Source: Skeletonema tropicum | Taxonomy: Eukaryota > Bacillariophyta > Thalassiosirophyceae > Thalassiosirales > Thalassiosiraceae | Assembly (NCBI GenBank): GCA_037178625.1 | Contig: CM074127.1 | Span: 3,782,001-3,846,000, forward strand | DNA: 64,000 bases | Reading direction: 5' to 3' | In this document: one piece after another, positions 41,430 to 51,766 of the stretch | Layout of the letters: every line of letters starts with the position of its first letter | Position numbering within the stretch: position 1 is the first letter of the stretch | Program-made: the position numbers and the translations under genes | Notes under the pieces: model-generated | Told to the model about the DNA's origin: nothing | What the model saw: only the letters and a program-made list of their open reading frames with translations | Database searches by the model: none

Positions 41430-44053
41430 ATGCTGTCATCTCATCGTAATAACAGATCTGCTGCATCACCACTTGTGTTGATACTGGCCCTAATCGCTCA
41501 TCATCCAAGATCAGCTCAGTTTGCAAGTGCATTCACATCACTATCGGCGGCAGCTACGCGTCAAACAACATCAGCACTCCTCGCAGCAACTCTAGAGGAT
41601 GCTGCCAGTGAATTGTCCAGTCCAACATCTAAAGCCACAAGCGATGCCTACTCTGCGAACCAAATCACCGTCCTATCTGGACTCGAACCCGTTCGTAAGC
41701 GGCCGGGATGTACATCGGCAGCACTGGACCTGATGGGCTGCATCACCTCGTTTATGAAGTATTAGATAACTCCGTCGATGAGGCGCTTGCCGGACATGCA
41801 TCTCTGATCAACATGGTCCTACATGATTGCGATGATGAAGAAGACCCAAAGAAACGCAACTGTTGCACCATTGAAGACGATGGTCGTGGCATCCCCACAG
41901 ATTTACATCCCACTACCAAAATTTCTGCTCTGGAGACTGTACTTACCGTCCTTCATGCTGGAGGAAAATTCGATAATTCGCAGCAGGGGAGTGGTTACAA
42001 GGTTAGTGGTGGGTTGCATGGAGTTGGAATTAGTGTCGTCAATGCCCTCAGTGAATTTGTAACTGTGAATGTAGATCGAAAAGTTGGAAAGAAGAAGAGT
42101 GATCCGACGGAACGAAAGATGATGAGGTTTGAGAGGGGTGTCCCTGTAGGAAGTTTGCAAGATGTTGACTTTGACAATGAGGCAAGCAAGAATAGGTGGG
42201 ATGGAGTCATCTTTCAAACGAAGGATTCCAAGGGAGCCTCGTTGGGCAGTGATGATGATGGTACTGATTCCAGCTCAAAAGGCAAAGGCAAAACGAAAGC
42301 CAAGCCCAAGAAAAAGGCGGCATCCAAGAAAAAGGAGAGTGCGTTTGATGATGAAACGACAACTTTGGAATACAAGGCAAATCTTGTGCAGACAATTGCG
42401 TCAAAGCGAGCATCTGGTACTACCGTTACGTTCAAGCCAGACATTACAGTTTTCAAGGGTATGAATGGCAAGCCTGATATTACATTCGATGCTGCCAAAT
42501 TGGCGATGCGTTTTGATGAAATTGCCTACTTGAATGCAGGATTGGTGTTGACGATGCAAGACAAGCGGGCGTCATCCATGAAGAAGGGTGTGGATAAATC
42601 AAATGTGGTTACTATATTTCATCACGCAGGCGGACTGGCAGAATATGCGGATCTTTTGTGTAAGGGCAAAACACCTTTGTTTGGAGAAGGATCTGCTGGA
42701 TCTAAGCCAAAGCGTAAAGCAGCGAAAATCAAAGGAGATGAGGATGGTTTTGGGCTGACACTCTCGTCTGATGGCACCACGCTTCTGTTCCATGCTGAAA
42801 TAACCCCTTCCTCTCCAGATGCTCCACAGACACCTATTGCCATTGATGCGGCTCTTCGATACTCTGCCAATACTTACAGTGAGCAAATTCTATCATTTGT
42901 CAATAACATACGAACAAAGGACGGAGGATCTCACGTTGAGGGTTTGAAATCGTGTCTAACGCGTACACTTAATCAATGCGCTCGTCGTGCTGGAAAGCTC
43001 AAAGACGGTGATGGGAACTTGGGAGGTGACTTTGTCCGTGAGGGACTAACAGCGATCATTAGTGTGAGTGTATCTGAACCAGAATTCGAAGGACAAACAA
43101 AAGGACGTCTTGGTAACCCTGAAGTGCGCCCAGCCGTTGAAGCAGCACTGGGAGGAGAATTGACAAAACTCTTTGACTTTCATCCTGATATTTTGAACAA
43201 AATATATGAGAATGCAAGCCAAGCACAGGCTGCGGCTGCAGCAGCCAAGGCTGCAAGAGAAGTGGTTCGTAAGAAGACACTATTGGGGTCTACTGTTTTG
43301 CCGGGGAAATTGTCTGATTGTTCCTCCAACACATTTTCTGAGACTGAGCTGTTCATTGTGGAGGGAGATTCTGCAGCTGGCAGTGCAAAGCAAGGAAGAG
43401 ATCGCAGAACTCAAGCCATTCTACCTTTGAAGGGAAAGATATTGAACATTGAACGCGCTGCACCTGCAAGGATTTATCAAAACGGAGAGCTGCAAGGCTT
43501 GATTTCAGCATGTGGCCTGGGAATAAAGGGGGACGAATTAGAAGAGGCAGCGCTTCGATACGGAAAGATTATCATCATGACAGATGCAGATGTTGATGGA
43601 GCCCATATTCGTGTATTGCTACTGACATTTTTCTTCCGATACCAAAGAGAGTTAGTTGAGAAGGGCTATGTTTACATTGCACAACCACCACTCTACAAGG
43701 TTGTTACTGGTTCTGGAAGATCACGAGTTGAGAAGTATACGTTTTCAGAAGAAGAAAAAGATGCCTACTTGAGAGAGGTGCTAAATATTGAAGGTGACCA
43801 ACCAATAAAAAATGATGAACTTGGCTCGAATGTACTGATACAAAGATTCAAGGGATTGGGAGAGATGATGCCTAAACAGCTCTGGGAGACTACTATGGAT
43901 CCTGAGACAAGAACGTTGCTCAAGGTTTCAGTTAATGATTGTGCGGCTGCCGACCAGATGCTAGATATTTTGATGGGAGATTCAGTCGCTCCGAGGCGAA
44001 GTTTCATTAGTGAACAGGCCGAAAGTTTGAAGATTGGAGACTTAGATGTTTAG
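41430..44053 (+). CDS. gyrB: Plastid DNA gyrase subunit B, one-base frame break
   Basis: The ATG at 41430 gives a signal peptide ending QFASAFTSLSAA, a clear ASAF plastid-targeting motif. The mature protein starts at ITVLSGLEPVRKRP. The frame breaks at 41705-41708: CCG-GG-ATG lacks one base compared with the invariant RPGMYIGST. The rest is intact: ATPase motifs YEVLDNSVDEALAG, DDGRGIPTDLH and GGLHGVGISVVNALSE; a Lys/Ser-rich insertion (~270-305); TOPRIM motifs FIVEGDSAAGSAKQGRDR, LPLKGKILNIERA and TDADVDGAHIRVLLLTFFFR; and QRFKGLGEMMPKQLWETTMDP. Repaired length is 874 residues. It is the ATPase/TOPRIM subunit of the gyrase that supercoils plastid (possibly also mitochondrial) DNA. An essential role makes true loss unlikely, so a sequence error is favoured. 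It converges with the next gene with 32 bp between stops. Confidence 0.92.
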
Positions 44054-44085
44054 ATTTGCTTAAATGCATTTGATCTTCCGTCTTC

Positions 44086-45777
44086 TCATGACTTTTTGCT
44101 TGGACCCGTCATTTCATCCATAATTTCTTTCATCAGTTTCTCTTTCTCTTCATATGTCTTTCTCCTTACTCTTTCTATCACATCATCAACATCACCTCCT
44201 TCCTTCTCTAATATCTCCGCAACTTCCTTCCTCTCTCTTTCCACCGTAGCCAAGATTGCATCTACTTCTTCAGGAGAATGTTTTTCGTGAAGGCTGCTTA
44301 CAATATCTTGGAACTCTCTGTCAAGTTGTGGAGTGTTGTTGTCGTCGCCCGTACCTTCGATCCCTGCCATTAGTTTGGGGTCTATTGGTTCGTTATCGTC
44401 ATCTTCACTATCGAGTATATTTCCATCCTCGCCATAGACAGTTCCACGTGTTTTATTCTTTCGCTCCTTCATTTCTACGCAACGTTGGAATAAGTCGCTG
44501 TCAATTATTTGCTCCAGCATGATGCGTTCGGCGAAATCAACAAATTCGCGTATCCTGTAGGAAGGGATGAATGAAGCGTGACCCGCTATTTGAGGGTTTT
44601 CATGATTCGTTGGGACTATGCCTTCGACTACACCTCTTATATTCATAGGAGCGTGCTTTCCACTCGTTCCAGAAGCAGGCAATTGAATCACAGGTCCTCC
44701 ACATAGACCTTCGGGGAGTGGTCCACCTTTAGTCTGGGAAAGAAAGCGATCCGGTGAAGCAAACGAACAGCTTCCCAGAGAAGAATAGGGATGGAAGACT
44801 CTCTCGTCATCTCCATCTTTGCTTGTTTTATCCGTGCCAGACAAAGTCTCTTGATCAGTCATATTGGCCTCATACACCTCAAATCCTTGAAAGAGAACCT
44901 TCTCACCCACTTCAAAAACAGGACTGTCAGCATCATTTTCAAAGTCAGATGCCGTAGGTAAATTGAGTGGTTGAATGCCAAGCTTCATCATTTGTTTCAG
45001 AGCTTCCTCTTCTTGCTTCAAATGAATCACTGCCAAATCCATTTCTGTTGGATGATGAATTGGGTATGGATTCAACGCAAATTTCGCAACTGGTTTGTAT
45101 CCTCCTTTTAACTTTCCGTCGTGGTCAACATTGACACTGCTATTTAGTCCTTCATTACTGCTCCATACCTCCAATGAATATCGCACATGTTCCTGAGTTA
45201 CAATTTGTAGCCAATCTTGTCCGTAATACTTTGGCCATAACCAAGGACTAATGACGTGACTGCTCGCGACAACATGAACCTTTGGTCGAAAGTTAGTTGG
45301 ACAAAACTCGAGCCAATTGAGTTGATGTGGTAACCGAGGAGGACCGGATGCAGGATCATAACTGTAGTGCTGCTTTCTTAATAGCTCATTGCGCAAATCT
45401 CTATTTTCTTTGAGGTGTGGAAATGCTGATTTTTGTACATGTCCTTGAGTGTTGTGTGTCGACGACGATGATGATGATGACGATTCAGCAGCGGATAGGT
45501 TTGGTGATTCTCCCCCAGGATTAGGTGGATCGACATTCAACAAGAATGCAGTGGCCCGACTGAGAATTTCATAGTCCTTCATTCCCAGATCAGGATGTCG
45601 AAAGTGAACACTGAGGGCCAGAGATGTATGGATGGGCGAAATATTGGTTGGTATTTCATCGCTTTCATTTGATGAATTTCCTACTGCCGACGATAGTCCC
45701 CTGTCACATATTGGATGATACAGATTCCTTCTCCACACAGAAGCAATTCTGCTAGAGCGGGACGCCGACAACATCAT
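44086..45777 (-). CDS. Trypsin-fold protein with Cys in place of the catalytic Ser
   Basis: Single exon, 563 residues. The start MMLSASRSSRIASVWRRNLY is basic and hydroxyl-rich like a mitochondrial presequence. Residues ~160-420 look like a divergent chymotrypsin/HtrA fold. VVASSHVISPWLW stands where the catalytic His lies, EMDLAVIHL matches the Asp strand (DIAVL-type), and GLCGGPVIQL stands in place of GxSGGP. The nucleophile position is thus Cys. RGVVEGIVP and AGHASFIPSYRIREFV follow as the last barrel strands. The C-terminal ~110 residues are charged and helical (EKHSPEEVDAILATVERER). Activity is uncertain: it could be a cysteine-nucleophile protease or an inactive scaffold. The start lies 194 bp from that of TRAPPC6. 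Confidence 0.65.
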   Translation of the reverse strand: MMLSASRSSRIASVWRRNLYHPICDRGLSSAVGNSSNESDEIPTNISPIHTSLALSVHFRHPDLGMKDYEILSRATAFLLNVDPPNPGGESPNLSAAESSSSSSSSTHNTQGHVQKSAFPHLKENRDLRNELLRKQHYSYDPASGPPRLPHQLNWLEFCPTNFRPKVHVVASSHVISPWLWPKYYGQDWLQIVTQEHVRYSLEVWSSNEGLNSSVNVDHDGKLKGGYKPVAKFALNPYPIHHPTEMDLAVIHLKQEEEALKQMMKLGIQPLNLPTASDFENDADSPVFEVGEKVLFQGFEVYEANMTDQETLSGTDKTSKDGDDERVFHPYSSLGSCSFASPDRFLSQTKGGPLPEGLCGGPVIQLPASGTSGKHAPMNIRGVVEGIVPTNHENPQIAGHASFIPSYRIREFVDFAERIMLEQIIDSDLFQRCVEMKERKNKTRGTVYGEDGNILDSEDDDNEPIDPKLMAGIEGTGDDNNTPQLDREFQDIVSSLHEKHSPEEVDAILATVERERKEVAEILEKEGGDVDDVIERVRRKTYEEKEKLMKEIMDEMTGPSKKS

Positions 45778-45971
45778 CGTTGCTTGCTGTCTGCTGTAGG
45801 ATATGTTGCTATCGTACTTTGCTGTGAATTTTATAAGGAGATTTTTGGCCTTGTTTTATTCACTCTCGCACATTGGACATATTTGCCTGTATTTTCGGTA
45901 TGCGATTTGCGATCTTCGACACTTTGCAATGACCGTGCGAAACGAAGTCCATATGCACAACAATAGCAAAC

Positions 45972-46886
45972 ATGGCATCGACAGCTCCCCCTCCGCCGGT
46001 CAGCAGCCCCCCGGCAATTTCCTCTACCAGCAATGCCGCCGGTCCTCCCCGTCTTCCTCGACCAGCATCAGCTCCATCCACAGGCGTAGGCGGGGTCTCC
46101 TCTTCCACAACACCTGAAATTACCCACGTTTCCGAATCGGCATATGAATTCCTGCTAGCCGAGATTCTCCAATGGGTAGAACGAGATGAAAAGCGTATTG
46201 CCGAGGAAGCACGACGTTTAGCTGCTGCTGTCGCTGCCAAGCAGCAGTCGTCAACACCCACTGGAGAGCAGCAGGGCGGATCTTCTGCTGAAAATAATAC
46301 TAACGATGCCGAAGGAAAATCAAAAGAAGAAGCCGCTGCAGCCGTCATGGCAGCCGAACGATCCGCAGCAAGGATAGAACGAATGGGTTACGATGTTGGT
46401 TACCGCCTCTGTGAGCGTCTAGCTCAGCATCGACCATTGTTGGGCCCCGGCTCGCCTTCTCCCGAGGCAGACCATTCAGGTGGTGGTACACAAACCGATG
46501 GAACTGTCGCCGGTGTTGGGAACAATCCAATCATCATGGGTGGTGGTGGACATAATACAACCATGGATCCAAAGACGCAATTGGAGGCAGTCAAATTCCT
46601 ATGCAAAGAATTTTGGACGGAAGTGTTCCGAAAACAAATTGATAAGTTACAAACCAATCACAGAGGGGTCTTTGTACTGAAGGATCTTGAGTTAAAGTGG
46701 TTGAGGCGTTTGCCTCCGGATGAAGAAAGTGCCAGGGTTGGAGCTATTCGTATACTGGCGTTTCCATGTGGTTTAATAAGAGGGGCGCTGGCGTGTTTGG
46801 GATTGAATGGAGCTGTTGTCAGTTGTGACTTTTTGGCGGATGGTAGAACGATGGCTAGTTGCTCGTTCAATATAAAGGTCAAATAG
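45972..46886 (+). CDS. TRAPP complex subunit TRAPPC6/Trs33
   Basis: Single exon, 304 residues. After a Pro/Ser-rich start the Bet3-like core appears: SAYEFLLAEILQWV, RIERMGYDVGYRLCERL, EAVKFLCKEFWTEVFRKQID, LQTNHRGVFVLKDLELKWL, FPCGLIRGALACLGL and CSFNIKVK. These follow TRAPPC6/Trs33, including the FWTEVFKKQID-type motif specific to this subunit. Two low-complexity insertions (~75-125 and ~155-195) enlarge it beyond the usual ~160-170 residues. It works in the TRAPP tethering complex and Rab exchange at the Golgi. Confidence 0.92.
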   Translation: MASTAPPPPVSSPPAISSTSNAAGPPRLPRPASAPSTGVGGVSSSTTPEITHVSESAYEFLLAEILQWVERDEKRIAEEARRLAAAVAAKQQSSTPTGEQQGGSSAENNTNDAEGKSKEEAAAAVMAAERSAARIERMGYDVGYRLCERLAQHRPLLGPGSPSPEADHSGGGTQTDGTVAGVGNNPIIMGGGGHNTTMDPKTQLEAVKFLCKEFWTEVFRKQIDKLQTNHRGVFVLKDLELKWLRRLPPDEESARVGAIRILAFPCGLIRGALACLGLNGAVVSCDFLADGRTMASCSFNIKVK

Positions 46887-47627
46887 ATATAATGAGAGTG
46901 TATTTATGATGAAACGGTGCTATCTTTTAGTGATTCATTTCGACTTTATGACTTATCTACAAACTATCTACCCCGAATCATGGCGAGCTTGACTCGGATG
47001 TGCTAATGGTAGGAACAACTCTGATGAAGTTAATTTGGTTTGCACTGTTGCAAGCATTGCAAGCTAAACTTCTGCACGCGTGGACATCAGGCAAGTTCGG
47101 CTGTGGTTGTCCCTGTATCGAATTGGAGGAGAATAGGTGAGTTTAGCGAGGTAAAGAGCGCATGAGGGTGTGTATTTCAAGTCAATACGTTCTTACCTTG
47201 ACACTTTCACACTGTCTCACGTTTACACTCTCATACTGTTTCACGTTACTTGAATCAGTGCGACTTTGCTTTGGGCCCCGACGCATTGTCCTGTTGAGAT
47301 ATTTACTTAGCTTAACCATGTTATTGTTGTTATGATATTTCACACCATGACTGCGGAGAGGTGATTCGTTGTTTTCAGTCCTGTCTAAAATGCACATGAT
47401 TGTAAGTAGATAGTATCGAGTGTGGTATCTAAAAAAGTACATGATGGTACGAGTTCAGTTTAAATAAGTTCGAAGTATGAAGGAAAAGACGCTTCTGCGT
47501 ATTAAATTCTAAGTTGTATCTATTTTACAATTGATTGATCTTGTCGTAACATCTTCATTCCTACAAGCCTCAATGCTCATTTGCTCTTTCTAAAATAACT
47601 TTCAGCAAATGTTGCTACATCACTGCT
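46887..47627. other. Intergenic, no gene recognised
   Basis: A 741-bp gap between convergent genes (TRAPPC6 plus, small plastid protein minus). Near 47195-47245 a degenerate short repeat, cactgtctcacgtttacactct/catactgtttcacgtt, occurs. The 86-codon minus-strand frame across it is a by-product of this repeat. No tRNA or other RNA seen. Confidence 0.45.
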
Positions 47628-47999
47628 TTACGGAGCCTTATCAGTCTTCTCCTTATTTGCCGTGAGATCGGGAGCCTTATGGATATTCAAATACTCCATC
47701 ACATTGACCTTCTCGACTCCTGCATCTCCCATCGTTCCAGGGTGAGTCAACTCTTCAGGTAAACAGTCAGCATCTTTGCCGCAAGGTAGGGACTTGATCC
47801 ATTCCTCTGCAACGAAGGCGGCAGAATAGGTTGTACTCAAGCAGTCATCTTCTGAGTCGTAGTTATCTTGCCAGCATGGATTGTTGGGGTCGGGTGTATT
47901 GAGGAGAAAAGTAGTGTCACGGCTGCGGATTGAAGTTAAGGTGAATGCGAAAGTGCACGTAGAGGTGGCTAACACACTGACAAGTGAGGCTAATTTCAT
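47628..47999 (-). CDS. Small plastid-targeted Cys-containing protein, unknown function
   Basis: Single exon, 123 residues. The signal peptide MKLASLVSVLATSTCTFA is followed by FTLTSIRS, an ASAFAP-like A-F cleavage site, so plastid import is predicted. The mature part is short and acidic with a compact conserved-looking core: NPCWQDNYDSEDDCLSTTY, FVAEEWIKSLPCGKDADCLP and VEKVNVMEYLNI, with four cysteines that could form disulfides or bind a metal. It has no transmembrane helix, so a stromal or lumenal accessory protein is possible. I do not recognise a named family. It is about 430 bp head-to-head with RPL17. Confidence 0.75.
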   Translation of the reverse strand: MKLASLVSVLATSTCTFAFTLTSIRSRDTTFLLNTPDPNNPCWQDNYDSEDDCLSTTYSAAFVAEEWIKSLPCGKDADCLPEELTHPGTMGDAGVEKVNVMEYLNIHKAPDLTANKEKTDKAP

Positions 48000-48431
48000 G
48001 TTATTCGATGGTACACTTCAGAGGATGCTTAAGAGGTTGATTAATGGTTCTGAGTTGTGGAATGATAGGCAGTGGTTTGCTGTGATCACGCTGGATACTT
48101 TGAAAGGAGCGGGTGTGTTCTGATAAGTACGATTGTTGTGTCATGGTCTCGAGCAAGGAGATGCGATGATCAGCACTTGACATCTCGGAATAACATCTGC
48201 TTTGCAGCATCTTTGGGAACCCTTTCATGTAAGGCAGACTCCCATTTAGATTTGATGGGACTCCCCAACAAATGGGCTTAGGTGGGTTACAGCTTACTTA
48301 TTTTTGCCGGTAGGACCAGGTAGAACAACTACTAATTCCTACACACAGAGTTGACTCGAAAAACTCATCTCTCATGGTGCCCATCTCCAACTTTTTCACG
48401 CCGCTATCAACAGAGCAACAATACTATCACC
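48000..48431. promoter_or_regulatory. Divergent promoter region
   Basis: A 432-bp gap between the small plastid protein (minus) and RPL17 (plus). The leader of RPL17 likely starts within the last ~100 bp (TC-rich). No intron is asserted. Confidence 0.4.
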
Positions 48432-49004
48432 ATGACTCGTTACTCTGTAGAACCCGACGCTGAAGTTCCCCACTCGAAGTCACGGGGATCTCACCTCCGC
48501 GTGCATTTCAAGCACTGCAGAGAGATTGTCCACCACATCCAGGGAATGCCCGCCTCTAAGGCCAGCAAATTCCTTGAGGATGTGCTCGAACGCAAGGCTA
48601 TTGTGCCTTTCACCAAATACACCGGTGGTATTGGACGCAAGGCCATGGCCAAGCAGTGCAATGCCCCTGGAGACAAGGGAAGGTGGCCCGTGAAGGCTAC
48701 CGCTGTTGTCAGAGATCTTCTTTCTAACGCTGTTGCCAACGGAGAGAGCAAGGGACTTGATGCTGACAAGCTCTACATTAGCCACGCACAGTGCAACCGC
48801 GCCCCACCAGGCCGCCGTAGAACTTACCGTGCACACGGACGTATTGGAAAATACGCCAGTCAACCAGCACACATTGAAATCATCGTAACAGAGAAGAAAG
48901 ACGATGTTGAGAAGGCATCTGATGATGAGGGTGAGGGTGCACGTGGAAAGAAGATTACCAAGAAGATGGCCGCCAAGAAGCGATTCGTTAAGATCGGCGC
49001 ATAA
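48432..49004 (+). CDS. RPL17: Cytosolic 60S ribosomal protein L17 (uL22)
   Basis: Single exon, 190 residues from the ATG at 48432 (MTRYSVEPD). SKSRGSHLRVHFKHCREIV, GMPASKASKFLEDVLERK, PFTKYTGGIGRKAMAKQ, KGRWPVKATAVVRDLLSNA, HAQCNRAPPGRRRTYRAHGR and ASQPAHIEIIV are near-invariant in eukaryotic L17. The basic C-terminal tail (KKITKKMAAKKRF) is typical. It lines the exit tunnel of the large cytosolic subunit. An upstream extension of the frame has no ATG and is excluded. Codon choice looks biased toward C-ending codons, as expected of a highly expressed gene. Confidence 0.96.
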   Translation: MTRYSVEPDAEVPHSKSRGSHLRVHFKHCREIVHHIQGMPASKASKFLEDVLERKAIVPFTKYTGGIGRKAMAKQCNAPGDKGRWPVKATAVVRDLLSNAVANGESKGLDADKLYISHAQCNRAPPGRRRTYRAHGRIGKYASQPAHIEIIVTEKKDDVEKASDDEGEGARGKKITKKMAAKKRFVKIGA

Positions 49005-49145
49005 GTAAATATTGTCGCAATAAAGAAATACAAGTTAACAAATGAAACTTTGTCTTTATCTTCCATTGCACAGCCAAACATGGTTTGCACATGATGTGAT
49101 CAAATTGAAGAATACTTCAGTAGCAAACCTCATTATATTTACAGT

Positions 49146-50308
49146 TTACTTCAGCTGCTCCATTAGAGTAGGAGTAAGATATTCGGCAACTCTCAAAGTT
49201 TCGACGGCAACGTCAATGGTTGCAACTCCTTCCGCTGAACCGCCAGTAACGATGGCTTGAGCTACCCTTTGCTTCAACTTGCAGTAATCAGGATCTTGGA
49301 CATAAAAGTAGGGCATAGCACCAGGAATGCGCTTCTCTGCATCCTCAATTGTTTTACTATCTTCAGAATCAGGCATTGTATACCTCACAAGCTCCTTTCC
49401 TTCGCTGTCAGTTACCAATCCGATAGAGTCATCTCCTCCGCATCTATCTGCTGCAATAGAAACTTCATCTCCACTCTTTGTGGTAATAGTGAATTTCAGT
49501 TTAGAAAAATCCGTGAAATCTTTACCACTAGGTCCGGGAAGGGTTTGCATTCTAGAGTACTCTCTGTCAGCCTCAACAGATGCAATAGTTTCAACAGAAA
49601 CGTTGTAAAAGCTCACAGCTAGCGCAAGTTCGTGAATCGCCATGTTTTTGAGCATACCCTCAGCATTACGCTCAAAGCACTCGCCCAAACTCTCAGGAGA
49701 ATCGACATAGTTGTTGTTGTGGTAAAATGTGACTTTTGTACCGGCATTAGCACTGGCATACTTGCGTGCTTTCTCTGAGTATTTGCTTACATTTTTGTTG
49801 AACCCCATGAATACATCGACGTTTGACTTCTTCGCACTTTCTGTCATGTTCTTAAGCTCTGCCACAGTCGGTGCTCCTGGCTTCTCGAGAAAGATGGCGT
49901 GGCATCCAATACCAAGGCACGCAGCAAAAAGAGCTGGGTTGTCAGATGTTCTTGCGCTTATGATCGCAAGTCTTTTCCCTTCTACCACAGGTGGGATATC
50001 TTCTACTTTGCTAAAGAACTTGATACCGTGCTTTGATTCGGCTTCTTTTTGGAACTCAACAAATTCAGCGTGGCCTGGGCTTGATTTCCCAGCTTCTGAC
50101 ATGAACCATGGCTCCACAATGAAATCTAAATTGGCACAGCTGACGTAGGAAAGATTCATTTTAGCTGCGATGCAAAGAGAGTTTCTGAACGAATGCAAAT
50201 CAACACTTACATGTCATTCTTTTCATTTAACAACTGAGTGGCATGGTACCAACCCATGCTGCGTAGAGGCGCACCGCAGCCAACCAACACTACAGATAAG
50301 CGGCTCAT
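49146..50308 (-). CDS. Gfo/Idh/MocA-family NAD(P)-dependent oxidoreductase
   Basis: Two exons, 50308-50211 and 50139-49146, with a 71-bp intron (GTAAGT...ctacgtcag); 363 residues. Splicing joins LLNEKND to ICANLDFIVEPWF. The N-terminus SVVLVGCGAPLRSMGWYH is a Rossmann dinucleotide site, and AIFLEKPGAPTV holds the EKP motif that marks the Gfo/Idh/MocA family. MAIHELALAVSFYNV is placed like the family's catalytic His helix. The substrate, probably a sugar or polyol, cannot be told. No targeting peptide is seen. Confidence 0.82.
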
Positions 50309-50614
50309 TTTCTCTTCTTTCTATCGACTATGATGTATGTCAGTACAAATCTTCTTGCTTGTATGCTTGTGCTTAGCTTTGCTTGCTTCATTTTCTTCCC
50401 TTTTTTTGCGTGGAATTTGAACCTGGCGAAACTTGATGCCAACACGCATCTGCGAATGTGTTACAGATTCGTTACCAACGGTTACATCTGATTTATGTGA
50501 TGTCTACTTATCTCAGTTGCAAGTTGCGAAAGGTAGATGATAATGCAACAAGGATTTCATTGCAATCTCAATTTATTCTCTTTTAGTAGCGTGTAGTTAG
50601 TAAGCGGGTTATGT
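50309..50614. other. Intergenic
   Basis: A 306-bp gap between two minus-strand genes, holding the oxidoreductase promoter and the PP2C 3' end. Nothing else seen. Confidence 0.4.
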
Positions 50615-51766
50615 TTAGATATCTTTGACTTCTCTATGAAGCCAAATCACTAGAACTGTTACGTTGTCACTAGATCCTCTTCTCAGAGCTTCCTCTGTCA
50701 CTGCTTTTGCAATATTTCTCCGCAACTCGCCCTGATATTCTGTCGGTGTACTGTCTAACACCTGGTGCACATGGGACACAACTTCCTGTGATGACATTAC
50801 ATCCCATAGCCCATCTGTGGCAAGAAGGATAAATGAATCAACATCGTCGTCGATTTTATGAAGTTTGATTTCAACTTCACTCGTGACCCACGGTCGCTCC
50901 GACCGATCACCAATCGATCGAGACAAAGCCAAGTTTCCATTTATTCTATAAACTCCTGTATTTTCCACTGGCTGTCCTTGGCGATCAACTTGACCACACC
51001 AATCGACAGTCCCTCCCAAATCAACAATGCGGCTTCGTTCCATTTCATCATTGGGTTTATGATCTCTTGTCAGGTCTATTGCTTTTTTGTGTCTACCTAG
51101 TATGGCACGAGAATCACCCACGTTGCCACTTATGATTGTTCTCGTACCATCGATATTTGTATGTATCACAACGGCTAGCCCTGTACTGCCTTGAAATGAC
51201 CAATGGCTAATGTCTTGAACTTCATTGTCTATCTTTTCAAACGCTGCACGCACTGCCGATGCAATAACGAGATCATCAGCAGATGCAGAATGCTGTGACT
51301 CGTCTTGGGCAACTGCTTCCGCAGACGCTGACGTTGGTAACGCAGCTTGCACTGCGGCGTAGAAATTTTGTCGAAGATAGCGGCTTACCGCTGCACCTCC
51401 ATGCCCATCAAACACTGCAGCAAATCTACCTTCGTCACCAATAAAGTATTCATCTTCCATATACTGCCTCTCTCCTCGGATAGAGTATATTGAGTGCAGA
51501 AGTGGCTGTTCTTCTGTCGTATTCGTTACATCTCCTTGCTCATCATATGAGTTCAAAATGTCCGATGATTTGTTTTCGGAGCCACCCCGCCGCAGCAATC
51601 CTCGTCTGATGTAATGCTTATGCTGTGCCGTGATTGATTTTGGCCTCCATGTGCTCGTTGAGTGTACCAAGTCTGTTGCAATTGCAAAATTCAATATGAC
51701 GTGGATTATCAAAACAACCGCGGAGAGGAGCTTTCGCGCAGTGTATTGGGAGCAGCTTGCTGGCAT
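50615..51766 (-). CDS. PP2C-type Ser/Thr protein phosphatase
   Basis: Single exon, 383 residues. PPM motifs run in order: SIRGERQYMEDEYF (I), FAAVFDGHGGAAVSRYL (II), SGNVGDSRAILGR, LTRDHKPNDEMERSRI, GGTVDWCGQ, NGNLALSRSIGDR, FILLATDGLWDVMSSQEVV and RRGSSDNVTVLVIWL. Metal-binding Asp residues are all present. The first ~35 residues include a hydrophobic stretch (LLSAVVLIIHVILNFAIA), suggesting a signal peptide or anchor and hence ER, secreted or plastid location, unusual for PP2C. It shares a 411-bp divergent region with BCD1. Confidence 0.93.
   Translation of the reverse strand: MPASCSQYTARKLLSAVVLIIHVILNFAIATDLVHSTSTWRPKSITAQHKHYIRRGLLRRGGSENKSSDILNSYDEQGDVTNTTEEQPLLHSIYSIRGERQYMEDEYFIGDEGRFAAVFDGHGGAAVSRYLRQNFYAAVQAALPTSASAEAVAQDESQHSASADDLVIASAVRAAFEKIDNEVQDISHWSFQGSTGLAVVIHTNIDGTRTIISGNVGDSRAILGRHKKAIDLTRDHKPNDEMERSRIVDLGGTVDWCGQVDRQGQPVENTGVYRINGNLALSRSIGDRSERPWVTSEVEIKLHKIDDDVDSFILLATDGLWDVMSSQEVVSHVHQVLDSTPTEYQGELRRNIAKAVTEEALRRGSSDNVTVLVIWLHREVKDI

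Noticed and set aside
46887..47627. Possible tRNA or other RNA gene in the gap after TRAPPC6
   Set aside because: No cloverleaf arms or T-loop sequence could be found by eye.
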